A stretch of 64,000 nucleotides of DNA from Acidobacteriota bacterium (lineage in GTDB: Bacteria; Acidobacteriota; Blastocatellia; Pyrinomonadales; Pyrinomonadaceae). The stretch spans positions 496,001-560,000 of the forward strand of contig JADKBM010000004.1 of assembly GCA_016715115.1 (NCBI GenBank), given 5' to 3'. Below are positions 34,921 through 44,954 of this stretch, piece after piece (positions within the stretch are counted from its first letter, which is position 1; every line of letters begins with the position of its first letter). The notes under the pieces were generated by a model. It searched no databases. It was not told where the DNA came from and saw only the letters and a list, made by a program, of their open reading frames with translations. The translations under genes were made by a program, and so were the position numbers.

Positions 34921-36291
34921 TCATCTGTACGCTTCCGCGATCTGCTTCAGCTGCTGCAGGGTTCTTTCCTTTTCAACGAATCCGAGCCGCGCGACGATCG
35001 TTCTGAGTTCGGCGATCAGATTGTTGAACTCGGCGCGGTCGGTGACGTCCGTCGGCCCGTTGTAAACCTCTTTCCGATTCGAATCGGCAACGATCGGCTC
35101 GAGATAGTTCGCGATGTTGGTCAGCGCTTCGGCCGAGTGTTTGCCGCTCGGATGATGATTGAGATACTCGCCGAAGCGCATCCGCAGATCGAAGAGGTAA
35201 CAGTTGACGTAGCCCTCGCATTCGCCGGGGAGCGGATTGAGCGCGGCTTCCCAGGCGATCGAGTCGGAAACGACGCTCTTCTGGTACTTCGTGTGAAGAT
35301 CCCAGAACTGGTTTGCGGTCACCAGATAGACTCCCGCCGGTTCGTTGTAGACGATCGCCCGGTCGTGATTCTTGAGAAAATCCCTGTACGGCGCCGTGTC
35401 CTTCTGGCCGACCGCGATCTGCCGCAGTGCGGAGCGAAGGACCATCAGGCGTTTCAGTTCGAGTTCACCTGAAGCGTCGGTTTTATCGAGTTCGCCGGAG
35501 ATTCCGTCCATAAATTCGAACAACTCGGCGGCCGCGAGGAAATCCAGTTCGGGCCGGTAGCTCTTTTCGACGATCTGCCGGTAAAGCTGTTTCCGATCCG
35601 AAGCGTTGAGGTCGTCGACGACATTCGCCGAGACCCAACCGCTCGACGATTTTCCGCCGGATTGATATTGAACCTTGTACCACGCGGGATTCTTTTCGGT
35701 CACGCGCAGAACGGTTCCGATCTTTATCCTGGAGATCGTCGGCGCGTTCGACCTCGCCTCATTGCGAACAGGAACGGAGAACGACGTGACAATGATCTGC
35801 GGTCCGTCAACCATCGGTTTGACGGTTGATTCCTTCTTGACGGTGGTTGCCGGTTTTTTCACGGTTGTTTTGGCGACCGTTTTCGGGGCCGTTTTCGCCG
35901 GCGTCTTCACGGGTGTTTTCACCGTCTTCGAGTTGGATTTCGAAGTGTTCTTGTCGTTTCTTGTCGTTTTGGGGGCCGTCTTCGAATTCTTGTTCTTATC
36001 GGCCTTCGAATTCTTATCCGTTTTCGAAGTTGCCGTTTTCGCCTGCGTCTTGCCGGTCTTCGTGTTTTTCGGCGTCGTTTTCGCGGTCTTCGGCTGGTTC
36101 TTTTTCGGAGTGGGCGTCGCCTTCGCCCGCTTCGGGGTCGGGGTCGCTTTCTTCTTCGGCGTGGGCGTCGGTTTCGTCTTGCTTCGCGACTGGGCGCTTC
36201 CGACTGCCGAGGTGATGAATGCCGGAAGAACCAGCATCAGAAGGGCGAAAACAAGTCCGATATTGCGTCGTGAAATTGATTTAGAATACAT
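34921..36291 (-). CDS. Exported SH3-domain protein with Lys/Thr/Pro-rich linker
   Basis: This 456-residue protein has a signal peptide (IGLVFALLMLVLPAFITSA) and then about 110 residues of TPTPKKK, KATPTPK and TKTVAK-like repeats. This linker is strongly basic and disordered, suggesting it crosses or binds the cell wall or anionic polymers. A bacterial SH3 domain follows (FSVPVRNEARSNAPTISRIK, then TEKNPAWYKVQY and GWVSANVVDDL), then a helical C-terminal domain of about 230 residues of unknown type. Possibly a peptidoglycan-associated scaffold; no enzyme motif was seen. Confidence 0.8.
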   Translation of the reverse strand: MYSKSISRRNIGLVFALLMLVLPAFITSAVGSAQSRSKTKPTPTPKKKATPTPKRAKATPTPKKNQPKTAKTTPKNTKTGKTQAKTATSKTDKNSKADKNKNSKTAPKTTRNDKNTSKSNSKTVKTPVKTPAKTAPKTVAKTTVKKPATTVKKESTVKPMVDGPQIIVTSFSVPVRNEARSNAPTISRIKIGTVLRVTEKNPAWYKVQYQSGGKSSSGWVSANVVDDLNASDRKQLYRQIVEKSYRPELDFLAAAELFEFMDGISGELDKTDASGELELKRLMVLRSALRQIAVGQKDTAPYRDFLKNHDRAIVYNEPAGVYLVTANQFWDLHTKYQKSVVSDSIAWEAALNPLPGECEGYVNCYLFDLRMRFGEYLNHHPSGKHSAEALTNIANYLEPIVADSNRKEVYNGPTDVTDRAEFNNLIAELRTIVARLGFVEKERTLQQLKQIAEAYR

Positions 36292-36329
36292 TGATCTCTC
36301 CGGTAAAACAGCCGGCCAAAGCGCGGGGC

Positions 36330-37274
36330 TTACGTTTGGCTTCGGCGTCCGTTCTTAAGCGCCCGCGCGTTTCGTTGCAGTCCTGAAAGCTTCGTCCGTT
36401 TCATCGCGCTGCGACGAAACCGCTCAGCATATTCACTCGGGGAAAGCGACAAGACCTCGTCCAGATCCGCGGAGACATTTCCAGGCCGCGGTTCGAATCT
36501 CGGTTCGTCCGTCGGCTTCTCAAAACGGTTCCAGGGACAAACGTCCTGACAGATGTCGCAGCCGTAAATCCAACCGTTCAAATTATCGGAAATCTCGTCG
36601 GAAAACTCGGGGGAACGAAGTTCGATAGTAGTGTATGACAAACATTTTGTTGAATCAACCACATAATCGGACGTGATCGCGCCGGTCGGGCAAGCATCGA
36701 TGCAGGCCGTGCACGTGCCGCAGTGGTCGGGAACGCGTTCGACGGTCTCGTCGAGTTCAAGACTCGTCAGCAGTTCGCCGAGGAAAACCCACGAGCCGTA
36801 TTCACGGGTTATGACATTGGAATGTTTCCCGAGCCATCCGAGTCCGGCCCGTACGGCCCAAGCCTTGTCCATTATCGGCGCGGTATCGACGCAGATCTTC
36901 GTTTCGGCCGATTCGTCCAACGATCTGATGAAATCGGCGAGCAGTTTGAGTCTTTCTCGCAACACGTCGTGGTAATCGTCGCCCCAGGCATAGCGCGAGA
37001 TCTTACCGGTCGCCGGATCGTCGGAGTGCCGGTGCGGCGTGTAATAGTTGAGCGCGACGGCGATGATCGACTTCACTGCCGGAAAAAGCAATGCCGGATC
37101 CTTTCGCATTTCGGGTTCGCGCGCCATCCAGACCATTTCGCCGTGGAATCCGCTGTCGAGCCATTGATCGAGCCGTTCGCCTTCGGGACCGAGCGCGGCG
37201 GCGCGCACGATCCCGACCTTGTGAAAGCCGATCTCGTAAGCCTTGGCGACAACTTTTTCGGAAAGAGACTCCAT
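36330..37274 (-). CDS. queG: Epoxyqueuosine reductase QueG
   Basis: This 314-residue enzyme reduces epoxyqueuosine to queuosine in tRNA, using cobalamin and two [4Fe-4S] clusters. The first cluster motif is CGTCTACIDACPTGAI and the second is CDICQDVCPWN. WLGKHSNVITREYGSWVFLG is also characteristic. The ATG at 37274 is chosen; the frame to 37334 adds unconserved residues. No other que genes are nearby. Confidence 0.94.
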   Translation of the reverse strand: MESLSEKVVAKAYEIGFHKVGIVRAAALGPEGERLDQWLDSGFHGEMVWMAREPEMRKDPALLFPAVKSIIAVALNYYTPHRHSDDPATGKISRYAWGDDYHDVLRERLKLLADFIRSLDESAETKICVDTAPIMDKAWAVRAGLGWLGKHSNVITREYGSWVFLGELLTSLELDETVERVPDHCGTCTACIDACPTGAITSDYVVDSTKCLSYTTIELRSPEFSDEISDNLNGWIYGCDICQDVCPWNRFEKPTDEPRFEPRPGNVSADLDEVLSLSPSEYAERFRRSAMKRTKLSGLQRNARALKNGRRSQT

Positions 37275-37315
37275 CCTCGGATCTGAACAATTACCCGTCC
37301 GGCCGTCCCGGAATT

Positions 37316-37351
37316 CAAAAACGAAAGCCCGCAAACTTCGCGGGCTTTCGT
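37316..37351 (-). terminator. Rho-independent terminator after the Oar-like receptor gene
   Basis: A perfect 12-bp stem ACGAAAGCCCGC/GCGGGCTTTCGT with a 7-nt loop lies 22 bp after the minus-strand stop at 37374 and is followed on that strand by a T run (complement of AAAAA). Confidence 0.88.
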
Positions 37352-37373
37352 CAGTTATTGGTCTGTCCCCGTT

Positions 37374-40300
37374 CTAGAAGCTGAACTTCGCTCCGAACTG
37401 GAATTGACGCGGATCGTACGCGGCTGTCGAGCGGCTGAAGAAACGACCGTTTCCGGCACGTTGTCCAAACGCATTGACGTCCTGGTAAGTCGGCGAAGCC
37501 GATCCTTCGTTGAAGCGATTGAATAGGTTGAAGCCTTCCGCAATCAGATCGATACGGAAACGCTCGCCGAACCTGATCGCACGCGTCAGACGCATATCGA
37601 CCGAGAAGAACATATGGGTCAGGCCCATATTTCGACCGAGGTTGCCTGCCGAGAATACAAGCTGCCCGTTGCTGTCCGTGACGATGCGTGAACCGCAGAT
37701 CGCGCCGCCCGGAACCGTATCTCCCGGAACGCAAAGCGTGCCGTCCGAAAGTACGTTCGGGCGGTCGGTCGAACCCGTCTGGTCGTTGTTCGCGTCAACG
37801 TTGGTGATGATGTTGAACGGACGGCCCGACGAGAGTTCGACGATCGGCGCGATTGCGAAGTCCGAAAGAAACTTCTGCCAGCCATTGCCTTTGCGCCATT
37901 TGTCCGGCGACGTAAGAACGCCGCTGAAGACGAAACGATGACGCTGGTCAAACAGCGAGTTCGCGCGTTCGGCGCCGAAATTTCGGACGTCCTGCGCGAT
38001 CAACAGCGTCTGAAGGTCGGACGAATCGTCGATCGAGTGTGACCAGGTATAACCCATCAGGAACTGGAGGTTGTTCGAGAAACGTCGTTTCAATTCGACG
38101 TTCATCGCGTTGTACTCCGAGTTGCCGTCGGATATTTGGGCATTCACCGAACCGAACGGCGTGATCGATCCCGGGGTGCGGACACTGCCGCCGAGTTGCG
38201 AGTCGAGAACCGCCTTCGAGACCGCTCCGCCCGACAATGCCGACGCCAGGAAGTAGTTCGGCGCGTTCGGACGGAAGAAGTTCGCGATCGCCGGTGTCAC
38301 AACGCGGCCACCCGGACATTGCGCGATCATACCGCCGATGACGACCGCGCACGTATTGCCGAACGCATTCGTGAACGGCGTGCCGGCCGCGGCAACCGGA
38401 ATCGAGACCCCGGCCGCGACAAGCGTCTGCGTGATCGAACTTACCGGGAACGCGGCACCCGCGAAACGGCGGAAATTCTCGATCTGCAAAGTCGAGTTCG
38501 GACTGTTCAAATCCGTCGGATGCGGCAAGTTATGCGCGCCGACGAAAAGATACGAAACGGACAAAGACATATCCTTTGTCAGTTGTCGTTCGAGTGTCAG
38601 ATTTGCCTGCGTTGCCGAAGCGTATTTGAAATCGCTGGCGATCGGAAGCGTGAACGGCAGAACCGCTCCGAATCCGGAGTAGGTCTGATCGTTGAAACGC
38701 ATCCGGCCGAACTGGTAGTTTGCGGTCGTCGCAACGCCCGGAGTAACGGTACCAGCCGGGAGCGATGCGCAATAAGCAGTCAACGGAGCGCCGGGGACGC
38801 AAACGGTACCCTGAAACACCTGAGCGGCGTTCAGAAGCGAAGTCGTCGCCGGACTGCCGGCCGTCAAAACTGCCTGCTGCTGCTGCGAAGCGTCGGCGAT
38901 ATCCGAGTTGAACGCAACCGCCAGAAGCGGGTGATCGTAATAGTAACCGAGCGATCCGCGAACAACCGTCTTGCCGTCTCCAAAGATATCGTAAGCAAAA
39001 CCGAAACGCGGCGCCCAGTTGTTCATATCACGCGGAATTCCCTGCTGAACGCCGACGGCGTTTTGAGCGGTAAGAATGTCCGCGGCCGAAAGCGTGATCC
39101 CCGAAAGCGGGTCGCGAAGACCGACGGGCGCGATCGTTTCCGTGAATTCGACGTCATAGCGGATACCGTAGTTGATCGTCAAACGCTTGTTGACCTTCCA
39201 CGAATCCTGACCGAAGAACGCGATCGGCTGATTCTTGATCTTGCTGACCGGATCGCCGAAGCCTTGAATATAGATCGACGGAAGTCCTAGGCCGTAGCTC
39301 TGAACCGGCGTGAATGCCGGGGCCGAAGTCGGGAACCCGAGGTTCGAAGCGGCAAAGTCGCCGAAGTTGAAGAGACCGGCGAAGTTCAGTTCGAATACCG
39401 CCGCCGGGATCTTGACCCAGTTGAAGTCGCCGCCGAATTTCAATGAATGGTCGCCGACGATCCAGTTGAAGTTGTTGCGGAACTGGTAGCGGTTTTCAGT
39501 TCGGTCGACCGGCGAGAAAAGCTCGCGGCCGATGAATGCCGTACCCGAAATGTTGAACGCTACCGCGTCGCCGTTCTGCGACCGGAAGGTCGTGTCACGA
39601 CGGCCGTAGCTGAAATAGAACTCATTCGCCATCGATGCGTTGATCGTCGAGTTCAAGCCCGCGCTGAACGAGTAGTCCTTGATCTCGGTGATACCGGTAC
39701 GCGAAAAATCGTTCTGGCCGAGCGATTGGTTCTGCGATTCAACCTGAATACCCGTGAGATCGCTCGGGTTAAAGCCGAAGCGCATCGTCAGTTGGTTGTC
39801 GGCATTGACGTTGACGTCGCCGCGAACCGTGAAATAGCTCGTCCGTTCAGTGATCGGGAAGATGCGTTGAAGGCTGTTGAGCGGACGAAACGCGATCGGT
39901 TCGCCGGCTGCGTTGACGGTTCCGATCGGAACCGGAGCGCCTGAAAGCACAAATCTCGCGCCGACGGCAGAACCGGCCGGAATCGCTCCGCCGACACTTA
40001 GCAGCGGGTTGGATCCGAGTAACGCCGTGTTGCCGCCGCTCGATGCCAGATAAAGATACTGGATCGCGGCGTTGATGTTCGCCGGAACACCGCTTCCGAT
40101 CAACGTATTGGCGAACGCGGCCTGCTGCGAGGTCAGACGGTTGAAAGTCTGCGTGAACGGAAGGAACGGCGCGCCGACCGTGACCGACGAAGTCAGGTTG
40201 CCGACGACGTCGCTCGTAAAAAATCCCGACTCGTCACGGACGCGGCGTTCGAACGCCGTAAAGAAGAATGCCTTTTCCTTGACGATCGGACCACCGAGCG

Positions 40301-41180
40301 TCGCGCCCCACTGCGTGCGGCGATAGTCCGGCTTGTCGATCGGCGAGAACGCGTTGCGGGCCTGAATGTTCTTGTCGCGAATGAATCCGAAAACATTTCC
40401 GTTGAAACTGTTGGTTCCGCGCTTGGTAACGACGTTGACGACGCCGCCCGTCGCGCGGCCGAATTCCGCCGAGTACGAGTTGGTCGAGATCTGGTATTCC
40501 TGAACGGCTTCTTGCGAAACCGTCGAACGCGAGGCATTGATCGAGTTGTCGGTGAAATCCGCGCCGTCAACGTTGATCTGCGTCGAACGTCCGCGCTGTC
40601 CGCCGATGTTAAGGCCTGACGTCGGAGCCGGGCCGATCGGACGACCGTTGTCGCGGCCGACGGTTGAAAGCGTCAGCGAGAAACCGGTCGCGCTGCGTTC
40701 GTTCGTCGGAAGAGCCGAGATGCGCGCCTGATCGATCGTGTTGGCGACGGATGTGCGGGTGGTTTCGATAAGCTCGACGCTGTCCCCCGAAACGTTGACG
40801 ACGATGTCCTGAGTTCCGAGTTCAAGCTTGACTTCGATCGAGGCGCTCTGGCCGACCGTCAACTTGACGCCCGAGATCACCGTCTTTTTAAATGTCGCGG
40901 CCTCGACCGTGACGTCGTATTCACCCGGCGGCAACCCGATCAGCTGAAACTCCCCTGAGTTGTTGGCGGTTACGGTACGGGTGATATTGGTTGCCGAACT
41001 TTTTGCGGTGACCGTCGCTCCCGGCACGGCGGCGCCGTTCGGGTCAACGACCGTTCCGGCGAGATCCGCGTTGCTCACCTGCGTTTGCGCAAAGACGGCG
41101 GCGGTGCTCAGGACCACCAGTGCCGCCAACGTGAAAATACCGGCGGCAATTCCGGTGATCTGTTTTGAAAACGATTTCAT
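37374..41180 (-). CDS. Oar-like TonB-dependent outer-membrane receptor with carboxypeptidase-regulatory domain
   Basis: This 1268-residue protein has a signal peptide, an N-terminal CarboxypepD_reg domain (ADLAGTVVDPNGAAVPGATV, NNSGEFQLIGLPPGEYDVTV), a plug domain (LNIGGQRGRSTQINVDGADF) and a long beta-barrel ending in QFQFGAKFSF with terminal Phe. This giant family is expanded in Acidobacteriota and imports or handles oligomeric substrates, often peptides or glycans. The ATG at 41180 follows AAGGAGAAAAAATTG, a good ribosome site, so the frame to 41282 is not used. It is single, with its own terminator; substrate unknown. Confidence 0.94.
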   Translation of the reverse strand: MKSFSKQITGIAAGIFTLAALVVLSTAAVFAQTQVSNADLAGTVVDPNGAAVPGATVTAKSSATNITRTVTANNSGEFQLIGLPPGEYDVTVEAATFKKTVISGVKLTVGQSASIEVKLELGTQDIVVNVSGDSVELIETTRTSVANTIDQARISALPTNERSATGFSLTLSTVGRDNGRPIGPAPTSGLNIGGQRGRSTQINVDGADFTDNSINASRSTVSQEAVQEYQISTNSYSAEFGRATGGVVNVVTKRGTNSFNGNVFGFIRDKNIQARNAFSPIDKPDYRRTQWGATLGGPIVKEKAFFFTAFERRVRDESGFFTSDVVGNLTSSVTVGAPFLPFTQTFNRLTSQQAAFANTLIGSGVPANINAAIQYLYLASSGGNTALLGSNPLLSVGGAIPAGSAVGARFVLSGAPVPIGTVNAAGEPIAFRPLNSLQRIFPITERTSYFTVRGDVNVNADNQLTMRFGFNPSDLTGIQVESQNQSLGQNDFSRTGITEIKDYSFSAGLNSTINASMANEFYFSYGRRDTTFRSQNGDAVAFNISGTAFIGRELFSPVDRTENRYQFRNNFNWIVGDHSLKFGGDFNWVKIPAAVFELNFAGLFNFGDFAASNLGFPTSAPAFTPVQSYGLGLPSIYIQGFGDPVSKIKNQPIAFFGQDSWKVNKRLTINYGIRYDVEFTETIAPVGLRDPLSGITLSAADILTAQNAVGVQQGIPRDMNNWAPRFGFAYDIFGDGKTVVRGSLGYYYDHPLLAVAFNSDIADASQQQQAVLTAGSPATTSLLNAAQVFQGTVCVPGAPLTAYCASLPAGTVTPGVATTANYQFGRMRFNDQTYSGFGAVLPFTLPIASDFKYASATQANLTLERQLTKDMSLSVSYLFVGAHNLPHPTDLNSPNSTLQIENFRRFAGAAFPVSSITQTLVAAGVSIPVAAAGTPFTNAFGNTCAVVIGGMIAQCPGGRVVTPAIANFFRPNAPNYFLASALSGGAVSKAVLDSQLGGSVRTPGSITPFGSVNAQISDGNSEYNAMNVELKRRFSNNLQFLMGYTWSHSIDDSSDLQTLLIAQDVRNFGAERANSLFDQRHRFVFSGVLTSPDKWRKGNGWQKFLSDFAIAPIVELSSGRPFNIITNVDANNDQTGSTDRPNVLSDGTLCVPGDTVPGGAICGSRIVTDSNGQLVFSAGNLGRNMGLTHMFFSVDMRLTRAIRFGERFRIDLIAEGFNLFNRFNEGSASPTYQDVNAFGQRAGNGRFFSRSTAAYDPRQFQFGAKFSF

Positions 41181-41431
41181 CAATTTTTTCTCCTTAAAAC
41201 AAACTTTCTTTGATCCTATCGGCGAAGGCAAATTTTGATACGGAGCGTACACAAAATTTGAATCTGACAAACTTGCGATCATTACGCGAACCCGAATTGT
41301 AAACCGACAGTTATATGTTGATTAGATTTGCTTTGTCGTTTTTATCCTAAATACGGGCGAAAGGCAAGCAAAAAAGTAACGTTTATGTAATTTTCGACGC
41401 CTGACCGAATGACCGCAAGTCGCGGCTTCTA

Positions 41432-42631
41432 TTATGTTCCGGGCCTGTTGACGGACGATGCGGAACGGCCCCGCGTCGCCTGCGCAAGATGCATAACCGC
41501 GTTCCGGCTGAAACCGAGCGCGGCGATGACCGTTGAGGCGGCTCGCGGCCAAAATGCGGCCCTCCGCAAGAGCCCGCAAACCCACAGGCGGCGCGCGAAC
41601 TTTGATTCATATCTCGAACTGTATTCGGCGCCGATATCGCCGTTCGAAGGCCCGCCGATCGCCGCCGCGAGGATCGAGGCGCTTTCGAACGCCATCAGCA
41701 TTCCGCTTCCGGTAAACGGATCGATGAACGCCGCCGCATCGCCGACCGCAAAAAGATTTTGCGCCGGCAGCAGCTCCCGGCGACCGAAACCCTCGACCGA
41801 GACGGCGATCCAGTCAATCACCGGCTGCGAGTCACGCAGTGCAGCGAACGCGCGCTTGTTTTTGAAAATGACCGTCTCGAGAAGCCTGTCCACGCTTCCC
41901 GCCTCCTTGAAGCGCTCCGCGGAGACGAGAAAGCAATGATTCGCCAAACCGTTCTCGACAAAACTCAAACCGCCGTAGCCCCCGTCAAAAAAATAGATCT
42001 CGCAGTTTCCCGGTTCAAGATGGACGTTTTCGAGGTGCGCCTTGAAACCGACGAGCCGATTTCGAGTTTTCGGATTTTCGGTCTTCGATTTCGAAACGAA
42101 TTTTGCGACGTGACCGGCGCGGCCGGTGGCATCGACGAAAAGATCGCCGGACATCTCGAATCGCCTTGAATCACCGGACTTGGCGCGCAGATTTTTGACG
42201 AGACCGTCTTGGACTTCAAGCCCGGTGACCTGTGTCTCTTCCAGAACTTCAACGCCGGCTTCGCGCGCTCGCTTCAATAGGAGATCGTCCATCACCGAGC
42301 GGCTAATGCTCAATGCGCCGCCTCCGCTTCCAAGCCAGTCGCTCGAAACCGAAACGCTTTTCCCGGAAAGCGAAAAGAACGAGGTGCGGACGATACGGTC
42401 GCCGCCGACGCCGAGCATCGCGTCGAGGACGCCCAATTCCCGGAAATGCTCAAGGCATTCCGGCGACACGAACTCGCCGCAGAGTTTGTGTCGCGGAAAC
42501 TTCTCCCGCTCGATCAAAGTCACCGCAAAACCCAGGTTCGCCAGTCGAATTGCCAGACTGGACCCGGCCGGGCCGGCGCCGGCAATTACGATTTTGGATT
42601 TGCGGTTCTTGCCGATGGGTTGATTGTTCAT
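41432..42631 (-). CDS. FAD-dependent oxidoreductase of the geranylgeranyl-reductase/FixC type
   Basis: This 399-residue flavoprotein has an N-terminal Rossmann motif VIAGAGPAGSSLAIRLANLG and then EREKFPRHKLCGEFVSPECL. FVDATGRAGHVAKFV lies in the middle, and the second FAD contact is FAVGDAAAFIDPFTGSGM. This is the pattern of digeranylgeranyl-glycerophospholipid reductases and polyketide or tryptophan-type monooxygenases. The substrate cannot be read from sequence. It is divergent, 73 bp from the MBL-fold gene. Confidence 0.87.
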   Translation of the reverse strand: MNNQPIGKNRKSKIVIAGAGPAGSSLAIRLANLGFAVTLIEREKFPRHKLCGEFVSPECLEHFRELGVLDAMLGVGGDRIVRTSFFSLSGKSVSVSSDWLGSGGGALSISRSVMDDLLLKRAREAGVEVLEETQVTGLEVQDGLVKNLRAKSGDSRRFEMSGDLFVDATGRAGHVAKFVSKSKTENPKTRNRLVGFKAHLENVHLEPGNCEIYFFDGGYGGLSFVENGLANHCFLVSAERFKEAGSVDRLLETVIFKNKRAFAALRDSQPVIDWIAVSVEGFGRRELLPAQNLFAVGDAAAFIDPFTGSGMLMAFESASILAAAIGGPSNGDIGAEYSSRYESKFARRLWVCGLLRRAAFWPRAASTVIAALGFSRNAVMHLAQATRGRSASSVNRPGT

Positions 42632-42704
42632 TTTGGCCGGTACGGTTATTATAGCCTTCTGTCCGAATTCGGCTTAATCGCGGATCGACATTCGCAAATC
42701 ATTA

Positions 42705-43664
42705 ATGAAAATCGTTCCGATCTCAGTTCCAACTCCGTTTTATGTCGGCTCGGTCAACGTCTATTTGATCCGCGAAGATCCGCTGACCTTGATCGATGTC
42801 GGTCCGAAAACGAAGGACGCGGCCCGTGTCCTGCGCGAGAAACTCGGTCGCGAAGGAATCGAGTTCAAGGACATCCGCCGAATCGTTCTGACGCACGCCC
42901 ACGAGGATCATTGCGGCCTCGCCAAACAGGTCCGTGACGAAGCGAAGAACGCCGAAATCCTCGTTCACGAGTGGGAAACGGGCCACCTCTTTGGCCGTCT
43001 GGCGCGCGAAGAACATCACAAGTTGATGATCCGGGCCGGCGTTCCCGACGAAGTGTTTAACGAAATGCAGTCGCTCTACGCCGAGATCTCGCTGCTCACC
43101 GATGCGCTTGACGATGGCGAGTTTTCGACGCTTCGCGACGAGCAGGACATCGAATTCGAACGCGGCTTCCTAAAAGTGCTTCACACTCCGGGACACACGC
43201 CCGGCTCGTGCAGTTTTGTCCGGGAGTCAAACCGTACGCTGATCTGCGGCGACTGCGTTCTCAAACGCATCACTCCGAATCCGATAGTCTCGCCCGACCC
43301 GGTCGACCCGGAGCAGCGTTTCAGTTCGCTCGCCGAATATCTCGTCTCGCTCGCCAAAGTCCGGAGCTATCACCCAACGCTCGTTTACGGAGGACACGGC
43401 GAACCGATCACCGATTTCGAGGAGATCTTCAATCGTTACGTCCGCGCGATCGACGATCGCCAAAAGCGAACGATCTCGCTTGTCTCAAAAGACGGAGTGA
43501 CAGCTTTTGAAACGGCTCAGAAGCTTTTCCCGTCAGCGGTCGGTGGGGACGTCCATCGGTTTCTCGCGATCTCGGAAGCGATCGCGCATCTGGATTATGC
43601 CGAACTAAACGGCAAGATCGCCGTCGAATTCAAAAACGGCGTCGAGTTTTATCGAAAGCGGTGA
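42705..43664 (+). CDS. Metallo-beta-lactamase-fold hydrolase
   Basis: This 319-residue protein has the binuclear metal motif LTHAHEDHCGLA, the later ligand-bearing segment VLHTPGHTPGSCSF, and CGDCVL and YGGHGEPI for remaining ligands. A C-terminal winged-helix-like domain (VTAFETAQKLFPSAVGGD) is typical of the LACTB2/glyoxalase II-like branch. It is a cytosolic hydrolase of thioesters, lactones or nucleic acid ends; substrate undetermined. Confidence 0.9.
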   Translation: MKIVPISVPTPFYVGSVNVYLIREDPLTLIDVGPKTKDAARVLREKLGREGIEFKDIRRIVLTHAHEDHCGLAKQVRDEAKNAEILVHEWETGHLFGRLAREEHHKLMIRAGVPDEVFNEMQSLYAEISLLTDALDDGEFSTLRDEQDIEFERGFLKVLHTPGHTPGSCSFVRESNRTLICGDCVLKRITPNPIVSPDPVDPEQRFSSLAEYLVSLAKVRSYHPTLVYGGHGEPITDFEEIFNRYVRAIDDRQKRTISLVSKDGVTAFETAQKLFPSAVGGDVHRFLAISEAIAHLDYAELNGKIAVEFKNGVEFYRKR

Positions 43665-43913
43665 TCAGGCGTCGGATTCGGATGCGGTGCACGGAACTCG
43701 ATCGACGGTTCCTGGTCCCGAAGTCGGAATCCCTGCCGCCGTATCTGGAACTTTCTGTTAAACCCAGAGGCCTCAAAACTCGACACTCAGACCGTCAGAT
43801 TATGCAGTCACAGCCTGTAAATCATTCGCGACGGTTTTTGTTTCGGAGTTGATTTCGCTAAACTGAACCTTCTAGATTCATAGAAAATAAAGGGAAGGTA
43901 TTCAATTAACGTT
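43665..43913. other. Intergenic, no feature seen
   Basis: No gene, palindrome or repeat family member was recognised between the MBL-fold and TolB-like genes. A short frame at 43661-43852 shows no protein-like features. Confidence 0.4.
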
Positions 43914-44954
43914 ATGAGATTTTTTTCCGTGATCATTGTACTTCTGGCCGCACTGGCGGTTTCGGCTCAAACCGCTTCGCTTCAGTTTGACGGCGAAAAA
44001 CGCCTGCAGAACATCAAACAGTTGACGTTCGGGGGAGAGAATGCCGAGGCATATTTCTCGCCGGACGGAAAGAGCCTCACGTTTCAGTCAAAACGCGACG
44101 ACCTGAAGTGCGATCAGATCTTCACGATGTCGATTGACGGCTCGAACCTGAAAATGGTGTCGAACGGTGAAGGACGAACCACTTGCTCCTACTTTTTTGA
44201 CAAGGGCAAGAAGGTGCTTTACGGATCGACGCATCTTGGCGCCAAAGAATGCCCGCCAAATCCGGATTTCTCAAAGGGTTATGTCTGGGCGATCTTCCCG
44301 ACATACGACATCTTCACGGCGAAAGCCGACGGCAAAAAGATCAAACAATTAACGAAGACAAAAGGCTACGATGCCGAAGCGACGGTCTCGCCGGACGGCA
44401 AACGGATCGTTTTTACATCGATGCGCGACGGCGACCTTGACATCTACACGATGGACATCAACGGCAAGAACGTGAAACGCGTGACCTCCGAGCTCGGGTA
44501 TGACGGCGGCGCATTCTTCTCGCCGGACGGCAAACAGATCGTGTATCGGGCTTATCATCCGAAGACCGAAGCCGAGATCGCGCGGTACAAAATGCGTTTG
44601 GCCGAAGACTTGATCGAACCCAATAATTTTGAAGTTTGGGTAATGAACGCCGATGGCACGAACAAGCGCCAGATCACAAAACTCGGCGCCGCGAGTTTTG
44701 CGCCGTTCTTTACGCCGGACGGCAAAAAGATCATTTTTTGTACGAATTACTTTGCGGGCGATGCGCGCAAAAGGAACTTTGACCTGGCGCTGATCAACGT
44801 TGACGGCACCGGTCTCGAGCGCGTCACGTTCAACGAATCGTTTGACGGCTTCCCGATGTTCTCGCCCGACGGCAAGAAACTCGTTTTCGCTTCGAACCGC
44901 AATTCCGCGAAGCAGGGCGACACGAACGTCTTCATCGCTGATTGGACTAATTGA
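43914..44954 (+). CDS. TolB-like PD40 beta-propeller, exported
   Basis: This 346-residue protein has a cleavable signal peptide (FFSVIIVLLAALAVSAQ). Six WD40-like PD40 repeats follow, each containing SPDGK or TPDGK: AEAYFSPDGKSLTFQSKRDD, EATVSPDGKRIVFTSMRDGD and the last FPMFSPDGKKLVFASNRNS. It lacks the N-terminal TolB domain, so it is a stand-alone propeller. It probably acts in the periplasm with the secreted peptidases; precise role unknown. It is followed directly by a GATTCCA heptamer tract. Confidence 0.88.
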   Translation: MRFFSVIIVLLAALAVSAQTASLQFDGEKRLQNIKQLTFGGENAEAYFSPDGKSLTFQSKRDDLKCDQIFTMSIDGSNLKMVSNGEGRTTCSYFFDKGKKVLYGSTHLGAKECPPNPDFSKGYVWAIFPTYDIFTAKADGKKIKQLTKTKGYDAEATVSPDGKRIVFTSMRDGDLDIYTMDINGKNVKRVTSELGYDGGAFFSPDGKQIVYRAYHPKTEAEIARYKMRLAEDLIEPNNFEVWVMNADGTNKRQITKLGAASFAPFFTPDGKKIIFCTNYFAGDARKRNFDLALINVDGTGLERVTFNESFDGFPMFSPDGKKLVFASNRNSAKQGDTNVFIADWTN

